A model generated the notes under the pieces. The model saw only the letters and a list, made by a program, of their open reading frames with translations. It was not told the DNA's origin and searched no databases. From the NCBI GenBank assembly GCA_903894155.1, contig CAITPF010000125.1:1-61250 (forward strand): 61,250 nucleotides of DNA, in the 5' to 3' direction. Below, one piece after another: positions 34,964 to 43,326 of this stretch. This DNA comes from an uncultured beta proteobacterium. GTDB lineage: Bacteria; Pseudomonadota; Gammaproteobacteria; Burkholderiales; Burkholderiaceae_B. Both the position numbers and the translations under genes were made by a program. Positions within the stretch are counted from its first letter, which is position 1, and each line of letters begins with the position of its first letter.

Positions 34964-36586
34964 ATGATGTGGATTCGATCCTTCCTGCGAGGGTGGTTGA
35001 TTGCTGCCGCGCTGATCGCACCGTTGCACGCGATTCACGCAGCCGAACTGGCGCCCGCCGCGATCCTCGCGGCTTTGGCCAGTGACGACAACACCGCGCG
35101 CAACGAGGCCATCGGCCAATTGGGATTGCTCGCCAGCCCCGGAGGCGCCGACATCCTTGCCGCACTCGCCAGCGGCCAACTGCTGCTGACGGCTGACGGC
35201 ACCCTGCTGATCAAGCGCGGCAACGAAGCCGTGAACTGCACGACCGGCGACACCGTGAGCGTGCCGGCCGACGCGCAACCGATCTCACTGAACAACAGGC
35301 TGCGCCGCGCGCTGCAAGCGGCGCAGGCGAGCTCCGAACTCTTTTCCACCAACGGTGCGACCCGCTTCGCGGCGGCCCAGCGCCTTCAGAAGGAAGGCGA
35401 TCCGGCACGAGCCCCGGCCATCAGGCGCGCGCTCGACGGCGAGCAGGATCCGGAAGTCCGCCAGGCGCTCAATATCGCACTGGCCGCGTCGTCGATCAAA
35501 AGCCCCGACGCCGAGGAGCGTCTGCGCGCCGTCGCCCTGATGGGCAACAGCATGGACCCGGCCTTTCGCCCGGTGCTCAGCGCGATGCTCGCGCAGGGTG
35601 CGAATGGCGCCCCTGCCGAGCCCGATGCCCGGGTGCGCGCCGCGGCGACCAAGGCCATCAGCCAGATCGACAAGCACCAGACCATCGTGAGCTGGGTCGG
35701 CAACCTCTTCTATGGGGTTAGCCTGGGCAGCGTGCTCCTCCTGGCCGCGCTCGGCCTGGCCATTACCTTTGGCCTGATGGGCGTGATCAACATGGCGCAC
35801 GGCGAGTTGCTGATGATCGGCGCCTATTCGACGTACGTGGTGCAGTTGCTCTTCAAGAGCATGGCACCCCAGTGGATCAACTGGTATGTGGTCGTCGCGC
35901 TGCCCGTGGCGTTCGTGCTGACGGCGCTGGTGGGGATGGCGCTCGAGCGCACCGTCATTCGCTGGCTCTACGGTCGTCCGCTGGAAACACTGCTCGCCAC
36001 CTGGGGCATCAGCCTTTGCCTGATGCAGGCCGTGCGCAGCATCTTCGGCGCGCAGAACGTCGAGGTCGCGAACCCGTCCTGGCTCACGGGCGGTATCACA
36101 GTGCTGGGCAATCTGGTGCTCGCGTATAACCGCATGGTCATCATCGGTTTCGCGCTCGGCGTCGTTGTCGCTGTCTGGCTGGTGCTGAACTTCACGCGGC
36201 TTGGCCTGTTCGTGCGGGCCATCACGCAAAACCGTCGCATGGCAGACTGCGTCGGGGTACCCACGGGCCGCGTCGACATGCTGGCGTTCGGCCTCGGGTC
36301 TGGGATCGCGGGGCTTGCCGGCGTCGCACTCTCGCAACTCGGCAACGTCGGGCCCGACCTCGGCCGCGCTTACATCGTCGATTCATTCATGGTGGTGGTG
36401 CTGGGCGGCGTCGGTCAGCTTGCGGGCACCGTCGTGGCCGCGTTCGGGCTGGGCGCGCTCAACAAATTCATTGAGCCATTCTGGGGGGCGGTCATCGCCA
36501 AAATCGTGATCCTGCTGGTCATTGTGTTGTTCGTGCAGAAGCGCCCGCAAGGCCTGTTCGCACCGAAGGGCAGGAGCGTCGAATGA
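34964..36586 (+). CDS. urtB: Urea ABC transporter permease UrtB
   Basis: The 540-residue protein has a signal-like start and a long soluble N-terminal region (about 25-235) with HEAT-like helical pairs (RNEAIGQLG, RLRAVALMG). A LivH-type permease follows, starting NLFYGVSLGSVLLLAALGLAITFGLMGVINMAHGE and ending KRPQGLFAPKGR. The soluble extension is normal for proteobacterial UrtB. Its stop overlaps the urtC start (ATGA). Confidence 0.95.
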   Translation: MMWIRSFLRGWLIAAALIAPLHAIHAAELAPAAILAALASDDNTARNEAIGQLGLLASPGGADILAALASGQLLLTADGTLLIKRGNEAVNCTTGDTVSVPADAQPISLNNRLRRALQAAQASSELFSTNGATRFAAAQRLQKEGDPARAPAIRRALDGEQDPEVRQALNIALAASSIKSPDAEERLRAVALMGNSMDPAFRPVLSAMLAQGANGAPAEPDARVRAAATKAISQIDKHQTIVSWVGNLFYGVSLGSVLLLAALGLAITFGLMGVINMAHGELLMIGAYSTYVVQLLFKSMAPQWINWYVVVALPVAFVLTALVGMALERTVIRWLYGRPLETLLATWGISLCLMQAVRSIFGAQNVEVANPSWLTGGITVLGNLVLAYNRMVIIGFALGVVVAVWLVLNFTRLGLFVRAITQNRRMADCVGVPTGRVDMLAFGLGSGIAGLAGVALSQLGNVGPDLGRAYIVDSFMVVVLGGVGQLAGTVVAAFGLGALNKFIEPFWGAVIAKIVILLVIVLFVQKRPQGLFAPKGRSVE

Positions 36587-37701
36587 ATACCTCCATGCGC
36601 TCCTCCACTTTATCCTACGAATCCGGCACCTTGTTCAGCACGAAAGCCTGGGCGGGCATCACGGCTGTCGCGGCGCTGTTCGCCGCCCTGCCCGCGCTCA
36701 ACCTGATCGTCCCGCCGGGGCACAGCCTGTACGTTTCGTCCTTCACGATCGCGCTGATCGGAAAGTTCATGTGCTACGCAATGGCCGCGCTGGCCCTGGA
36801 CCTGGTCTGGGGCTACGCGGGCATCCTGTCGCTCGGCCACGGGCTGTTCTTCGCGCTCGGCGGCTACGGCATGGGGATGTACCTGATGCGCGCGGGCAAA
36901 CCGTCGCCCGAGATCGTGCCTGACTTCATGACTTTCCTGAGCTGGAAGACGTACCCGTGGTTCTGGTCGTTCACGGAGCACTTCTGGTACGCGATGTTGC
37001 TGGTACTGATCGTCCCGGGCCTGCTTGCGTTCATCTTCGGGTACTTCGCGTTCCGCTCGCGAATCAAAGGGGTCTACTTCTCGATCATCACGCAGGCGCT
37101 GACGTTCGCGGCGATGTTGCTGTTCTTTCGCAACGAGACGGGGTTCGGGGGCAACAACGGGTTCACGGACTTCAAGCGCATCCTCGGCTTTGACATCACT
37201 TCGCCGCAAACGCGCGCGGTGCTGTACTGGACGACACTGGGCGCGCTGGTCGGATCGCTGGTGCTGGGCCGCGCGGTCATGCAGTCCAAACTCGGCCGTG
37301 TGCTGACGGCAATCCGCGACGCGGAGAGCAGGCTCCGGTTCCTGGGCTACGAACCGCTGGGGTTCAAGCTCTTCGTGTGGACGCTGTCGGCCGTGATCTG
37401 CGGCATTGCGGGCGCGCTCTATGTGCCGCAGGTGGGGATCATCAACCCGGGTGAAATGTCGACGGAGAACTCGATCGAGATGGTGATCTGGGTGGCGACA
37501 GGCGGGCGCGGCACGCTCATCGGCCCGATCATCGGCGCGGGCACGATCAACGGCCTGAAGACCTGGTTCACGAGTGTGTTCCCGGAGTTCTGGCTGTATG
37601 CGCTGGGTCTGATCTTCGTGCTGGTCACGCTCTTCCTTCCGCAAGGCATCGTCGGTCTCGTGCGCAAGCTGGGGCGCGGCGACAAGGGGCAAACATCATG
37701 A
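36583..37701 (+). CDS. urtC: Urea ABC transporter permease UrtC
   Basis: The 372-residue LivM-type permease contains ALDLVWGYAGILSLGHGLFFALGGYGMGMYLMR, VTFLS-type helices and the coupling segment AIRDAESRLRFLGYEPLGFK. TSVFPEFWLYALGLIFVLVTLFLPQGIVG closes the protein. It is coupled to urtB and urtD by 4-base overlaps. Confidence 0.96.
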   Translation: MNTSMRSSTLSYESGTLFSTKAWAGITAVAALFAALPALNLIVPPGHSLYVSSFTIALIGKFMCYAMAALALDLVWGYAGILSLGHGLFFALGGYGMGMYLMRAGKPSPEIVPDFMTFLSWKTYPWFWSFTEHFWYAMLLVLIVPGLLAFIFGYFAFRSRIKGVYFSIITQALTFAAMLLFFRNETGFGGNNGFTDFKRILGFDITSPQTRAVLYWTTLGALVGSLVLGRAVMQSKLGRVLTAIRDAESRLRFLGYEPLGFKLFVWTLSAVICGIAGALYVPQVGIINPGEMSTENSIEMVIWVATGGRGTLIGPIIGAGTINGLKTWFTSVFPEFWLYALGLIFVLVTLFLPQGIVGLVRKLGRGDKGQTS

Positions 37702-38567
37702 AGCAGCTGATGAACGCGAGGCGACTGAAGAAGGAGGCCGCGCTGGCCGCGGATCTCGAAAGCAGCGGGTCGGGCGGCGGAGCCTCCTACGGAAGGATGG
37801 CGACCGGGAAGCTGGACACCACGCACGGCGCGATCCTGTATCTCGAGGACATCACGGTGGTGTTCGACGGGTTCAAGGCGCTGAACAACCTGTCTCTCGA
37901 CATCGGGGTGGGCGAGCTGCGCTGCATCATTGGCCCGAATGGCGCCGGCAAGACGACCATGATGGACGTCATCACGGGCAAGACGCGCCCGACGTCGGGC
38001 ACGGTGTTTTTCGGCCAGACGATCGACCTGACGCACCTGAACGAGGCGCAGATCGCGGACGCCGGGATCGGCCGAAAGTTCCAGCGCCCGACGGTGTTCG
38101 AGCAGCATACGGTGTTCGAAAATCTCGAACTTGCCATGAAGGCTGACAAGCACGTGCGTCCAACGCTATTCGCCAGGCTTTCGGGCGCGCAGCGCGACCG
38201 GATCGCGGAAACGCTGGAGCTGCTGCGGCTGACGGGGGAATACCGTCGGCCGGCAGGGCTGCTGTCACACGGCCAGAAGCAGTGGCTGGAGATCGGGATG
38301 CTCCTGATGCAGGAACCATCGTTGCTGCTGCTCGACGAGCCGGTTGCAGGGATGACGGACGCGGAAACAGAGCGCACGGGCGAGTTGCTCAACGACCTGC
38401 GCGGCAAGCATTCCCTGGTGGTGGTGGAACACGACATGGATTTCGTGAACCAGATCGCACAGGGCGGGAAGGTCACCGTTCTTTGTGAAGGATCGGTCCT
38501 TGCGGAAGGCACCATGGAGCAGGTGCAGGCAGATCAACGGGTGATCGAAGTGTATCTGGGGCGCTGA
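37698..38567 (+). CDS. urtD: Urea ABC transporter ATP-binding protein UrtD
   Basis: The 289-residue ATPase has Walker A IGPNGAGKTTMMDVITG, IGRKFQRPTVFEQHTVFENLELAM, signature LLSHGQKQWLEIGMLLMQEP and Walker B LLLLDEPVAGMTDAE. About 45 residues precede the ABC domain, including a Gly/Ser-rich SSGSGGGAS linker, longer than many LivG-type subunits. It overlaps urtC by 4 bases. Confidence 0.96.
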   Translation: MKQLMNARRLKKEAALAADLESSGSGGGASYGRMATGKLDTTHGAILYLEDITVVFDGFKALNNLSLDIGVGELRCIIGPNGAGKTTMMDVITGKTRPTSGTVFFGQTIDLTHLNEAQIADAGIGRKFQRPTVFEQHTVFENLELAMKADKHVRPTLFARLSGAQRDRIAETLELLRLTGEYRRPAGLLSHGQKQWLEIGMLLMQEPSLLLLDEPVAGMTDAETERTGELLNDLRGKHSLVVVEHDMDFVNQIAQGGKVTVLCEGSVLAEGTMEQVQADQRVIEVYLGR

Positions 38568-38570
38568 ATC

Positions 38571-39269
38571 ATGCTTGACGTACAAAAAATCGATCAGTTC
38601 TACGGGAGTAGCCACACGCTGCGCGGGGTATCGCTTTCGGTGAAGCAAGGCGAATGTCTGGCATTGCTCGGGCGCAACGGGGTGGGCAAGACGACGCTCC
38701 TGAAGTGTCTGATGGGCGTGCAGCCGATCGCGTCGGGCAAAATCATGTTCGACGGGCAGGATATCAGCCGGCTGGCGCCGCACGCGCGGGCGGCGATGGG
38801 GATGGGTTATGTGCCGCAGGGGCGCGAGATTTTCGCGCGGCTGACGGTGGAAGAAAACATTCTGATGGGGATGGCGACAAAATCAGGTCGCGCGGCCAAG
38901 ACGATCAAGGGCGAGATTTTCGAACTGTTCCCGGTGTTGCGCACGATGCTGTCGCGGCGCGGGGGGGATCTGTCGGGCGGGCAGCAACAGCAGCTGGCGA
39001 TCGCGCGGGCGCTGGTGGCGGAGCCGCGGCTGATCATTTTCGATGAGCCGACGGAGGGGATCCAGCCTTCGATCATCAAGGATATCGGGCGGGTGATCAA
39101 TTTGCTGCGCGAGCGTGGGGATATTGCGATTCTGCTGTGCGAGCAATACTTTGATTTTGCGCGGGAGCTGGCGGATCGGTTTGTGGTGATGTCGCGCGGT
39201 GAGGTGGTGGCGCGGGGGAATCGGGACGAGATGGACAGCGAGGAAGTTCGGCGGCATTTGTCGGTTTGA
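38571..39269 (+). CDS. urtE: Urea ABC transporter ATP-binding protein UrtE
   Basis: The 232-residue ATPase has Walker A LGRNGVGKTTLLKCLMG, MGYVPQGREIFARLTVEENI, signature DLSGGQQQQLAIARALV and Walker B LIIFDEPTEGIQPS. The GRNGVGK and DEPTEGIQ variants are characteristic of UrtE. It ends the operon; urease structural genes, which often follow, are not present downstream. Confidence 0.96.
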   Translation: MLDVQKIDQFYGSSHTLRGVSLSVKQGECLALLGRNGVGKTTLLKCLMGVQPIASGKIMFDGQDISRLAPHARAAMGMGYVPQGREIFARLTVEENILMGMATKSGRAAKTIKGEIFELFPVLRTMLSRRGGDLSGGQQQQLAIARALVAEPRLIIFDEPTEGIQPSIIKDIGRVINLLRERGDIAILLCEQYFDFARELADRFVVMSRGEVVARGNRDEMDSEEVRRHLSV

Positions 39270-39359
39270 GTTGCTTTCTTTTGCCGCCTTGCGGGTGTGT
39301 GTGGCCTGTGCGGGGCGGCGCGCCGGAGGCAGTTGGCCTGCGCTGGCCTGAACCGGCGG

Positions 39360-39374
39360 GTGGGCTTCGCCCAC
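39360..39374. repeat. Short hairpin in the urtE/lrp gap
   Basis: GTGGGC and GCCCAC pair around a TTC loop, within a larger GGGTGGGC...ACTACCC context. Hairpins of this type occur as dispersed intergenic repeats in many proteobacteria; no T-run follows. Confidence 0.5.
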
Positions 39375-39382
39375 TACCCTCC

Positions 39383-39472
39383 GAAATCGCCAGTCGGCGC
39401 GTCTGCACAACAACTCGGCCCAAAGGGCCTCAGACAGGTTGTGCAGACCACTGCGCCGCCTTTGGCGATTTC
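39383..39472. repeat. Large segmented inverted repeat
   Basis: Four nested arm pairs lie in order: GAAATCGCCA with TGGCGATTTC, GGCGC with GCGCC, TCTGCACAAC with GTTGTGCAGA, and GGCCC with GGGCC at the centre. About 60 of the 90 bases can pair. It lies in the 495-base gap between urtE and lrp, where no gene is evident. It could be a transcription terminator, a dispersed palindromic element or the remnant of a small mobile element. Confidence 0.85.
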
Positions 39473-39575
39473 CTCGGCCGCCTCAAGGCCCGAGAAGGGA
39501 GTGCGCCCCCGCCGCGCCGCCCATCCGCCACAGGCGCCCACCCACCGCAGCGCCCCGACGCGCCCCCACACCACC

Positions 39576-39611
39576 CACACCGAGCACACCGAGCACACCG
39601 AGCACACCGAG
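39576..39611. repeat. 9-bp tandem repeat (CACACCGAG x 4)
   Basis: Four perfect copies of CACACCGAG are followed by CACC and then two copies of CACCAAAG, about 150 bases before lrp. The region appears non-coding. Confidence 0.95.
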
Positions 39612-39764
39612 CACCAAGTCACCAAAGCACCAAAGACCCACCAAGACTTCCCCGCTAAACCACGAATAAACAGAAGAATTCACTACAATCAAGCGAATCA
39701 GCAGAACTCCCCTGGCCCCCGATCAGCGACCCAACCCCTTCACCCCCGCCGGCAAGGACCCGCC

Positions 39765-40232
39765 ATGCGCTCACTAGACCGAATCGACCTCAAGATCCTC
39801 GACGTCCTGCAACGCGACGGCCGCATCGCCATGACCGAGCTCGCCGAGCGCGTCAACCTCTCCGCAACCCCCTGCTCCGAGCGCGTGCGCCGCATGGAAC
39901 GCGAAGGCGTCATCATGGGCTACTACGCCCGCGTCAATCCCGCCGCCCTCGGCAAGCACCTGCTCGTCTTTCTCGAGATCAAGCTCTCCGCCAAGTCTGG
40001 CGACGTCTTTGAACAGGTCAAGAAGGAACTCGCCTTCGTCCCTGAAGTCATGGAATGCCACCTCGTTTCCGGCGACTTCGACTACCTCATCAAGGCGCGC
40101 CTGGCAGAGATGTCAAAGTACCGCCAGCTTCTTGGCGAAATCCTCAAGCGCATGCCTGCCTCCGCCGAATCGCGCAGCTACGTCGTCATGGAAGAAATCA
40201 AGGAGACCCTCTACCTCGCCGTCGACCGATAA
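39765..40232 (+). CDS. lrp: Lrp/AsnC family transcriptional regulator
   Basis: The 155-residue protein starts MRSLDRIDLKILDVLQRDGR, the family N terminus. It has a winged helix-turn-helix (MTELAERVNLSATPCSERVRRMEREGVIMGY) and a C-terminal RAM ligand-binding domain (LVSGDFDYLIKARLAEMSKYRQLL). Lrp proteins form octamers that respond to amino acids. Target genes are not evident; the neighbouring MocR gene is convergent. Confidence 0.93.
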   Translation: MRSLDRIDLKILDVLQRDGRIAMTELAERVNLSATPCSERVRRMEREGVIMGYYARVNPAALGKHLLVFLEIKLSAKSGDVFEQVKKELAFVPEVMECHLVSGDFDYLIKARLAEMSKYRQLLGEILKRMPASAESRSYVVMEEIKETLYLAVDR

Positions 40233-40276
40233 CAGACGACCGGCCGATCCATCAGCGATGACCGCCGGCCCCCGGA

Positions 40277-41674
40277 CTACAGCGCCCGCACGAAATCCCA
40301 CAGCACATCGACATCCGATGTCGCCACGTTGAAGCGAAACCAGTCCGACGCCACATCCCCGGGCCGGAAGTAGGAACCCGGCGCGAGCCAGATCCCGTGC
40401 GCAAGCGCCTGCGTTGCGACTTGCGCGCTGCGTGCCGGATCAATCGGCAAACGCGCCCACAGGAACAGCCCCGCGCGCGGCTGATGAAAGACCTCCACCC
40501 CCGCATCCAGCATCCGCGCCGCAACACGCTCGTGCGCGCCGTGCAGCTTTTCGACCAGAAAAGCCACGTGCCGGTCGTAATGCCCCTCCACCAGAATATT
40601 CGCCGCGACCCGCTCGGCCACTTCCGACGACGTCAGCCCGACCGCCATCTTGGTCCTGGCCAACTCGGCCAGCACGTCGTGATGCGCCGCGATGAAGCCC
40701 ACCCGCAGCATCGGTGAGATCGTCTTCGAGAACCCTGAAATCGTGATGACCCGGTTCAACCCCTCCATCGCAGCCAGACAGGGAGCGCCAGAGGGCGCGA
40801 GATCCCGGTAGATGTCATCTTCGATCACCCACAACCCGTGACGGTCAGCCAGTTGCAGCAAACGAAACGCCGCAGCCAGCGAAAGCGACGCGCCTGAGGG
40901 ATTCTGCAGCACCGTATTGATGAAGATCGCCTTCGGGCGCGACTGCAGCACGATGTGTTCGAGCCTTGCGAGATCAAGCCCATCGACCGTGCGCGGCACG
41001 CCAATCACCTTGAGCCCTGCCAGTTGCAAAATCTGCAGCAGATTGCAGTAGCACGGGTCCTCTACCACCACGGTATCGCCTGCACGCAACAAAGTGCGCA
41101 CGACCAGATCCAGCCCCTGCGTCGCGCCCTGCGTCAGCAGGATGTTGGATGCATCGACCGGGAGCGCGTGGCGGCGCAGAAAGCCCGCGATCAATTCGCG
41201 CAGCGAGGCCATGCCAAAGGGATGGCCATAGCCCCCCAGACGAGGCCCGGGCACCCGGCTGAGCGCGCGAAAGGCGTGCTGCATGCCGCTTTCATTGATC
41301 CATTCACCGGGAATCCAGCCGCACCCGGCCTTGATCGGCACAGAGTGATCGGCAAACACGTCCGACAGGAGCCAGGCCGCGCTTAGCGTCGGCGCGGCCC
41401 ACACTGGCGCCGGCGGCGGCGCGACCGCAGCCGCCTCGGCCACGCGGAACCCGGAACCGCGGCGCGAAACGATCGAACCGATCGACGCGAGACGGCCATA
41501 GGCCTCGACCACCGTGAAGGCGCTCACGCCATGATCCCGCGCGAGACTGCGGATCGAGGGCAGCGCATCGCCCGCCCGCAGGCGTCGCTGGCGGATCGCG
41601 TCGCCAATGGCGCCCACGATCTGGTCCACCAGCGTCACACCCGTGCGACGATCAAGAATAAAGGGAAGTTGCAT
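40277..41674 (-). CDS. MocR-type GntR/aminotransferase fusion regulator
   Basis: The 465-residue regulator joins an N-terminal GntR winged helix (about 10-75, AIRQRRLRAGDALPSIRSLARDHGVSAFTVVEAYGRL) to a fold-type I aminotransferase domain. The latter has the PLP lysine in TISGFSKTISPMLRVGF and the YGHPFGMASLRELIAGFL segment. MocR proteins use PLP as a sensor and commonly control PLP or amine metabolism. It is divergent from the omega-amino acid aminotransferase gene, its most likely target. Spacing and putative operator repeats support this. Confidence 0.93.
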   Translation of the reverse strand: MQLPFILDRRTGVTLVDQIVGAIGDAIRQRRLRAGDALPSIRSLARDHGVSAFTVVEAYGRLASIGSIVSRRGSGFRVAEAAAVAPPPAPVWAAPTLSAAWLLSDVFADHSVPIKAGCGWIPGEWINESGMQHAFRALSRVPGPRLGGYGHPFGMASLRELIAGFLRRHALPVDASNILLTQGATQGLDLVVRTLLRAGDTVVVEDPCYCNLLQILQLAGLKVIGVPRTVDGLDLARLEHIVLQSRPKAIFINTVLQNPSGASLSLAAAFRLLQLADRHGLWVIEDDIYRDLAPSGAPCLAAMEGLNRVITISGFSKTISPMLRVGFIAAHHDVLAELARTKMAVGLTSSEVAERVAANILVEGHYDRHVAFLVEKLHGAHERVAARMLDAGVEVFHQPRAGLFLWARLPIDPARSAQVATQALAHGIWLAPGSYFRPGDVASDWFRFNVATSDVDVLWDFVRAL

Positions 41675-41681
41675 GGGGCAC

Positions 41682-41738
41682 CTGTACAGTCAGCACCAAG
41701 ACAGCCAATACAGTTTGCGCGATATTCCGGCAACTGTA
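41682..41738. promoter_or_regulatory. Candidate MocR operator in the divergent gap
   Basis: The 130-base gap between the MocR gene and the aminotransferase gene contains the palindrome CTGTACAG (41682-41689) and a 7-bp inverted repeat, TACAGTT (41709-41715) and AACTGTA (41732-41738). All share an ACTGTA core. Repeated short elements of this kind are typical of MocR binding sites. I see no convincing sigma-70 promoter pair. Confidence 0.5.
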
Positions 41739-41804
41739 CTGGGATTATAGGGCTATAGGACGCTACATTTGCGTATTGCCGTTCCTCGCCCGGAGAAATC
41801 TCCC

Positions 41805-43151
41805 ATGAATACCGTCACTGAAAACGTCAGCCTGACCGCCGGACTGGATATGTCCAACTTCTGGATGCCCTTCACTGCCAACAAGCAGTTCAAGACCGCA
41901 CCCCGACTGCTCAAGGGCGCCAAGGGCATGTATTACACGACCGTCGATGACCGTCAGGTGATCGACGGCTCGGCAGGCCTGTGGTGCGTCAATGCCGGCC
42001 ACGGTCGTCCCGAGATCATCGAGGCCGTGCGCCGCCAGATGACCGAGATGGATTTCGCGCCGACTTTCCAGATGGCGCACCCGCTCGCCTTTGAAGCCGC
42101 CACGCGCGTCGCGCAAGTGATGCCGGCCGGCATGGACCGCATCTTTTTCTCGAACTCCGGCTCTGAAGCCGTCGATACGGCCCTGAAGATTGCGGTCGCC
42201 TACCATCGCTCGCGCGGCGAAGGCCAGCGCACGCGACTGATCGGCCGCGAGCGCGGCTACCATGGCGTCGGTTTTGGTGGCATCACGGTGGGCGGCATCT
42301 CGGCCAACCGCAAGGCCTTCTCCGGGGTCATGATTCCAGGCGCCGATCATCTTCCGCATACCTGGAATCTTCAGGAGATGGCGTATAGCAAAGGCCAGCC
42401 AGCCTGGGGCGGGCACCTCGCCGAGGAACTCGAGCGCATCGTTGCCCTGCACGACGCATCCACCATCGCCGCCGTGATCGTCGAACCGGTCGCCGGCTCC
42501 ACGGGCGTGCTGATTCCGCCGCAAGGCTACCTGCAGAAGCTGCGCGAAATCTGCACCAAGCACGGCATCCTGCTGATTTTCGACGAAGTCATCACCGGCT
42601 TCGGTCGGCTGGGCAAAGCCACCGCCGCCGAGTTCTTCGGCGTTACCCCGGATCTGCTCACGATGGCCAAGGCAATCAACAATGCCTCGATCCCGATGTC
42701 CGCGGTCGCCGCCAAGCGCGAGATCCATGACACGATCGTCAACGCGGGCGCCGCCAACGCCATCGAACTGTTCCACGGCTACACCTATTCGGCGCACCCG
42801 ACGGCTGCCGCGGCTTGCATCGCGACCCAGGATATCTACCGCGACGAGAAGCTGTTCGACCGCGCCGCGGGCCTCGCGCCCACGTTCGAGCGCGCCATCC
42901 ACGCACTGCGCGGCGAGCCCTTCGTCAAAGACGTCCGCAACCTCGGTCTGATGGGCGCGGTTGAAGTCGAATCGCGCGACGGTGCGCCCGGCACCCGCGG
43001 CTACGACATCTTCGTCAAGTGCTTCCAGAAGGGCGTGTTGGTGCGCTACACCGGCGACATTCTGGCTTTCTCGCCGCCCCTGATCGCTACCGAGGCGCAA
43101 ATCGAGGAAATCTTCGCAACCGTCAAGTCTGTGCTGCACGAGGTTTCCTGA
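41805..43151 (+). CDS. Omega-amino acid (beta-alanine):pyruvate aminotransferase
   Basis: This 448-residue class III aminotransferase moves the terminal amino group of beta-alanine or similar omega-amines to pyruvate. Family marks are NFWMPFTANKQFK at the start, FFSNSGSEAVDTALKIAV, VEPVAGSTGVLIPP, IFDEVITGFGRLGKA and the PLP lysine in LTMAKAINNASIPMSAV. It resembles Pseudomonas BauA. CGGAG precedes the ATG. It is divergent from the MocR-type regulator and is followed by a strong terminator. Confidence 0.94.
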   Translation: MNTVTENVSLTAGLDMSNFWMPFTANKQFKTAPRLLKGAKGMYYTTVDDRQVIDGSAGLWCVNAGHGRPEIIEAVRRQMTEMDFAPTFQMAHPLAFEAATRVAQVMPAGMDRIFFSNSGSEAVDTALKIAVAYHRSRGEGQRTRLIGRERGYHGVGFGGITVGGISANRKAFSGVMIPGADHLPHTWNLQEMAYSKGQPAWGGHLAEELERIVALHDASTIAAVIVEPVAGSTGVLIPPQGYLQKLREICTKHGILLIFDEVITGFGRLGKATAAEFFGVTPDLLTMAKAINNASIPMSAVAAKREIHDTIVNAGAANAIELFHGYTYSAHPTAAAACIATQDIYRDEKLFDRAAGLAPTFERAIHALRGEPFVKDVRNLGLMGAVEVESRDGAPGTRGYDIFVKCFQKGVLVRYTGDILAFSPPLIATEAQIEEIFATVKSVLHEVS

Positions 43152-43163
43152 CCTGCGCAAGGC

Positions 43164-43179
43164 TCCGGCCAGCGCCGGA
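43164..43179. repeat. Short hairpin after the aminotransferase gene
   Basis: TCCGGC and GCCGGA pair around a 4-base loop, 13 bases after the stop codon and just upstream of the main terminator. Confidence 0.4.
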
Positions 43180-43195
43180 TCCTCGTGAAATGCCG

Positions 43196-43229
43196 AGCCG
43201 GCACATTGATGATGTGCCGGCTTTCTTTT
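43196..43229 (+). terminator. Rho-independent terminator
   Basis: AGCCGGCACA and TGTGCCGGCT form a perfect 10-bp stem with a 7-base loop, followed by TTCTTTT. It ends the aminotransferase transcript and separates it from the gamma-glutamyltransferase-family gene. Confidence 0.9.
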
Positions 43230-43326
43230 GGGGGCTCAGCGCCCCGACCGCGACCGCCACACGGCACACCCTGTCGACTATCATTAGCGCCGTGCGCAAT
43301 CATTCCATCCGTCCTGGAGCCCAAAC

